A DNA stretch of 7,947 nt from Chloroflexota bacterium (GTDB taxonomy: Bacteria > Chloroflexota > Dehalococcoidia > GIF9 > UBA5629), in the NCBI GenBank assembly GCA_020354105.1, contig CP070642.1:487933-495879 (forward strand), read 5' to 3'. Of the stretch, positions 5,138 to 7,947 are shown in pieces (position 1 is the first letter of the stretch; every line of letters begins with the position of its first letter). The notes under the pieces are model-generated. The model was not told the DNA's origin. It was given only the letters and a program-made list of their open reading frames with translations, and searched no databases. The position numbers and the translations under genes were made by a program.

Positions 5138-7540
5138 TTAATCTCCCATGGTATAGGCGTTTCGCAGCACTTCATGAGGCGTGGTGATGCCGGCTTTAGC
5201 TTTAAGCATGCCGTCCATAGCCAGGGTCTCCATTCCTTCCTCTAGTGCCAGGGCACGAATTTCAGTGGCGGAAGCCCCGGTAACGATGGCGTGCTTGACC
5301 TTATCAGTCATTTGTAGTATTTCGAAAAGACCTGTTCTACCAAGATAGCCGGTGTGGGCGCAGTTTTTACAGCCAGTGCCATAATCGAACTCAGTGCGTT
5401 CCTCACCTGTTTCGCGTTGATAAGCTGCCTGTTCCACTAAAGGTGCTGTAGCCTTGCTTGAGCAGTGGGGGCAAACGCGACGAACCATTCTTTGGGCTAC
5501 GATGCAGATAAGCGCCGAGCATATGAGGAAAGGTTCAACACCAAGGTCGATGAGTCTAAACACGACACCCACTGTATCGTTGGCATGAACCGATGATAGC
5601 ACCAGATGCCCGGTCAGAGCTGACTGAGTAGCTATATCAGCCGTCTCGCTGTCCCGGATCTCACCTACCAGGATAACGTCAGGGTCGAGGCGGACGATAG
5701 CCCGCAGACCGCTGGCAAAGGTTACACCGGCTTTGGGATTTGTTTGTATTTGGTTTATGCCCTGGAAACGGTATTCTACAGGGTCCTCGATAGTGATGAT
5801 ATTGCGGCCCACCTTGTCTAGAGAGTTGACTGCGGCATAAAGCGTGGTGGTTTTGCCGGCACCAGTAGGGCCGCTTAATAAAATCATGCCATAAGGCGCC
5901 ATGAGCATACGCTCGAACTTTTCCTGGCTTTCAGGTAGGAAGCCGAGCTGAGGCAGAGAAAGAACTGCAATCGCTTTGTCCAGAAGTCGGAGTACTGCCG
6001 TTTCACCATGTACAGTGCTTATGGTGGCTACCCTGATATCGATATCTCTTCCCGGTGAGATAAATGAGAATTGTCCATCCTGTGGACGGCGTGGATCAGC
6101 TATATTCATATTAGAAAGGATCTTGATGCGGGAGATGAGTGGACCATGAGCGGTAGTTGGCAAAGATGTTACCTCGTGAAGTATGCCGTCGATGCGATAG
6201 CGGACACGGAGTTTATCTGGCTCAGGTTCGATATGAATGTCAGAAGCACGGGATTTCACGGCCTCTTCGACCAAAAGATTTAGAGCCTTGGCTACGGGAG
6301 AATCATCGGCTATGATCTCGGTTGGGGTTCTCTCTATAGCTGGTGTATCAATGGATGACGTTGCTCCGAATTGCTTGGCTATATCGCCGAAAGCCTTGTA
6401 GTTGAAATCAATGGCCTGCTGCAAGTCCGTAGGTTTGGCCAGCGTCGGCTCAATTCTCATCTTGGTCTTAGCGGCCAGAGCTTGTATGGCTATGATATCG
6501 TCAGGGTTGGACATAGCCACATGCAAGGTGTTGCCGTCAATCGAGATGGGTAAAACATTATACTTTCTGGCTAGTTTTTCAGGGATTAAATTCAATGCTG
6601 CTGACGTTGGTGATTGAGCCAGTGTGCTGAGTCGAGGGCCGCCGGCTGATGTTCCTGTGGCAACTGGTTCGGCTGATACTGGTTGGGTAGGTGCTGGCTG
6701 AGCAGGTGCTGGCTGGGTTGCCTTTGTTGCTGCTGGAGTTTCCTTGACTGGTTGTGCAGCTGCCTTTTTTTGTGCGGTTGGTTCGGCGGTTGCCTTCTCG
6801 GTGGGTGCTTTGCCGAGTTCGAAGACTTTTATCTGCTGTCCTTGGGCGAATTGTTTGGCTTCATCGTTTAATTTAGGTGATGCCACGACCACACTGCGGA
6901 CGATACCTGTATCACGAATCTTGGTATCGAGCAAAGACAATGGCTCAATGCCCACCTCATCGTCTGCGGAAATGAAATCTATGCTCGCAGGATGTGTGAT
7001 AATGTCGCTGTCAATGTAGGCTAATATATCGAAAGTGTGCTCAACTCCGGACATGCCTTTCAACTTGGCCTGTTCCTCGAACTTGTAACCGTGCTCGGCT
7101 AAGGATTTTAGGAGTTGTGCTTTGCTGTTGAACTCGATTGGCTTGTTGTGTTTGGCTGCAGGCGGTGATGCGGAATTTAAAAAATCGGTCAATGATGCCT
7201 CATCAAAAACTTTCACGTGCTGTTGTCGGGCGAAATTGTTAGCCATGGCGCCAAGTTTAGGTATAGCAATAAGCACCTTGTCAGGGATGCTGGCATCAGT
7301 GGCTTTTTCATCAAAACTGAATATAGCACCCAAACCTACTTCTTCATGCTGGCTAGTAGCCAAGCCGATGGCAACATCATAGCTAAACAAGCCATCGTCT
7401 TTGTGAGCCAGCATGGTAAAGCTATGCTCATTTTCCGAGCTGCCTTTGACTTTGGCATCTCTGGTTACTTCATAGCCATACTGCTTCAGCCGTTGTGCAA
7501 ACTGGCCTTCACGCGTTTGCTCAGCATCTGCCTTCGCCAT
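5138..7540 (-). CDS. pilB: PilB/GspE-type assembly ATPase with two nuclease-fold-like N-terminal domains
   Basis: This is an 800-residue protein, longer than the usual 500-600. The C-terminal half is a complete T4P/T2SS ATPase: Walker A GPTGAGKTT (557-565), Asp box IEDPVEYRF (584-592), Walker B DVILVGEIRD (621-630) and His box TGHLVLSSVHAND (643-655). Four zinc-ligand cysteines are in place (C690, C693, C724, C727). It hydrolyses ATP in a hexamer on the cytoplasmic face and drives fibre extension through PilC. An MshEN-like domain lies at about 305-385 (LIPEKLARKYNVLPISIDGN). Residues 245-300 are a Pro/Ala/Thr/Gln-rich linker. Before it lie two related domains of about 100 residues each (15-115 and 142-242), sharing GY-x-A-K-x-K-G, EH-[ST]-F and IPKL/SPKL-x(n)-A-x-x-F-A motifs, like PD-(D/E)XK/Mrr-type folds. 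GAGG precedes the ATG by 11 bases. A weak promoter (TTGTAT, 17 bases, TAGAAT, 7591-7563) overlaps the upstream terminator. Confidence 0.95.
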   Translation of the reverse strand: MAKADAEQTREGQFAQRLKQYGYEVTRDAKVKGSSENEHSFTMLAHKDDGLFSYDVAIGLATSQHEEVGLGAIFSFDEKATDASIPDKVLIAIPKLGAMANNFARQQHVKVFDEASLTDFLNSASPPAAKHNKPIEFNSKAQLLKSLAEHGYKFEEQAKLKGMSGVEHTFDILAYIDSDIITHPASIDFISADDEVGIEPLSLLDTKIRDTGIVRSVVVASPKLNDEAKQFAQGQQIKVFELGKAPTEKATAEPTAQKKAAAQPVKETPAATKATQPAPAQPAPTQPVSAEPVATGTSAGGPRLSTLAQSPTSAALNLIPEKLARKYNVLPISIDGNTLHVAMSNPDDIIAIQALAAKTKMRIEPTLAKPTDLQQAIDFNYKAFGDIAKQFGATSSIDTPAIERTPTEIIADDSPVAKALNLLVEEAVKSRASDIHIEPEPDKLRVRYRIDGILHEVTSLPTTAHGPLISRIKILSNMNIADPRRPQDGQFSFISPGRDIDIRVATISTVHGETAVLRLLDKAIAVLSLPQLGFLPESQEKFERMLMAPYGMILLSGPTGAGKTTTLYAAVNSLDKVGRNIITIEDPVEYRFQGINQIQTNPKAGVTFASGLRAIVRLDPDVILVGEIRDSETADIATQSALTGHLVLSSVHANDTVGVVFRLIDLGVEPFLICSALICIVAQRMVRRVCPHCSSKATAPLVEQAAYQRETGEERTEFDYGTGCKNCAHTGYLGRTGLFEILQMTDKVKHAIVTGASATEIRALALEEGMETLAMDGMLKAKAGITTPHEVLRNAYTMGD

Positions 7541-7572
7541 CTTTAATTCTGCCTCGCTTTTAATTCTATCTT

Positions 7573-7615
7573 AAAAAACACAGCTATACAACCCAATGTA
7601 TAGGATTGTATAGCT
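7573..7615 (-). terminator. Intrinsic terminator between the roadblock gene and pilB
   Basis: On the minus strand, AGCTATACAATCC (7615-7603) pairs with GGGTTGTATAGCT (7594-7582) in a 13-bp stem with one T-G pair and an 8-base loop. Three bases later there is a run of six T (7578-7573). It lies 28 bases after the roadblock stop and 33 bases before the pilB start. It should end or attenuate the roadblock transcript; readthrough could still feed pilB, because little room is left for a separate promoter. Confidence 0.85.
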
Positions 7616-7642
7616 TTAGCTTCATTTTTGAATACTTCGGTT

Positions 7643-7947
7643 TTACGGTACTACTGTACCCATGCCGTCTCTACGGGGTACTTGCTCTTGCTCGGGGGGT
7701 GGTACCTGCCCCTGGCCGGGCAGAGACTGCTCCAGTCTGGGGGCGTAATTATTACATGCCAGGCGTATCATGCCCAGTGGCACGCTCTTTGGGGAATTCA
7801 CCACAATAAAGCACGCTCCATCGGCTATTGGCTTGATCACGATGGAAGAGAAGCCCAAGCTGAATATTATATCATCGAGCTTGCCGGAGCCGGCAGTCGA
7901 TTGCTTGAAGGCCTCAATGGTCATGTTAATTGTATTGATGAACCCGC
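7643..7947 (-). CDS. Roadblock/LC7 domain protein, C-terminal part (partial at right edge)
   Basis: The frame is open through the right edge and ends with TAA at 7645-7643, giving about 100 visible residues. The visible part fits the second half of a roadblock/LC7 fold: helix (INMTIEAFKQS), strand-turn-strand (LDDIIFSLGFSSIVIKPIAD, GACFIVVNSP) and the last helix GMIRLACNNYAPRLEQSL. A Pro/Gln/Glu-rich tail of about 25 residues follows. An ATG at 7924 would give 93 residues, but it has no ribosome site and would cut the domain in half, so the real start is almost surely outside the window. Roadblock proteins of the MglB type act as GTPase-activating partners of MglA-like small GTPases, which set polarity of type IV pili in some bacteria. 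A regulatory link to the neighbouring PilB is therefore plausible but inferred; no GTPase is in the window. Confidence 0.72.
   Translation of the reverse strand, partial: GFINTINMTIEAFKQSTAGSGKLDDIIFSLGFSSIVIKPIADGACFIVVNSPKSVPLGMIRLACNNYAPRLEQSLPGQGQVPPPEQEQVPRRDGMGTVVP

Noticed and set aside
7606..7809. Plus-strand frame of 67 codons over the terminator and the roadblock tail
   Set aside because: It is antisense to the roadblock frame, includes one terminator arm and shows no family features.
1..7947. CRISPR arrays, tRNA or rRNA genes, insertion sequences
   Set aside because: No regular repeat-spacer pattern, no tRNA cloverleaf or rRNA-like segment, and no transposase or terminal inverted repeats were seen.

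Overview
The whole window is one type IV pilus / type II secretion-like (T4P/T2SS) gene cluster. Every gene lies on the minus strand, so transcription runs from position 7947 towards 1. The order is: roadblock/LC7 protein (runs off the right edge), PilB/GspE assembly ATPase, PilC/GspF platform protein, a GspI/PilV-like prepilin, a GspJ/PilW-like prepilin, a large PilX-like minor pilin, a PilO-like inner-membrane protein, and the N-terminus of PilM (runs off the left edge). GC content looks moderate. The PilM and roadblock protein styles, the PilB with two nuclease-fold-like N-terminal domains, and the order pilX-pilO-pilM suggest a Chloroflexota bacterium, perhaps Dehalococcoidia. This is an inference from recall, with no phylogenetic marker in the window.

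Layout from right to left: 7947-7643 is the C-terminal part of the roadblock protein, followed by a strong intrinsic terminator (7615-7573). PilB occupies 7540-5138. A 262-bp AT-rich gap (5137-4876) follows, with a candidate promoter and several symmetrical repeats. A tight block then runs from pilC (4875-3661) through the two prepilins, which overlap by ATGA at 3217-3214, to the PilX-like gene (2674-965). A second intrinsic terminator (931-902) closes that block. The gap 901-786 holds a candidate promoter very close to the pilO start, and pilO (785-231) and pilM (155 to the edge) follow.

How the parts should work together: PilB hydrolyses ATP at the cytoplasmic base, PilC couples it to pilin insertion, and the prepilins and the PilX-like protein form the fibre or its tip. 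PilO and PilM belong to the inner-membrane alignment complex. The roadblock protein may be a regulator (MglB-type). No major pilin, prepilin peptidase, PilT or secretin is seen here.

The most notable points are: (1) the PilO frame is interrupted by an in-frame TGA (233-231), after which the same frame continues for 22 codons, encodes what looks like the missing last beta strand of PilO, and stops six bases before pilM; short hairpins follow the TGA; (2) PilB carries a tandem duplication of a restriction-endonuclease-fold-like domain; (3) the PilX-like protein carries an inserted beta-sandwich-like domain of about 165 residues; (4) two intrinsic terminators split the cluster into at least three probable transcription units.
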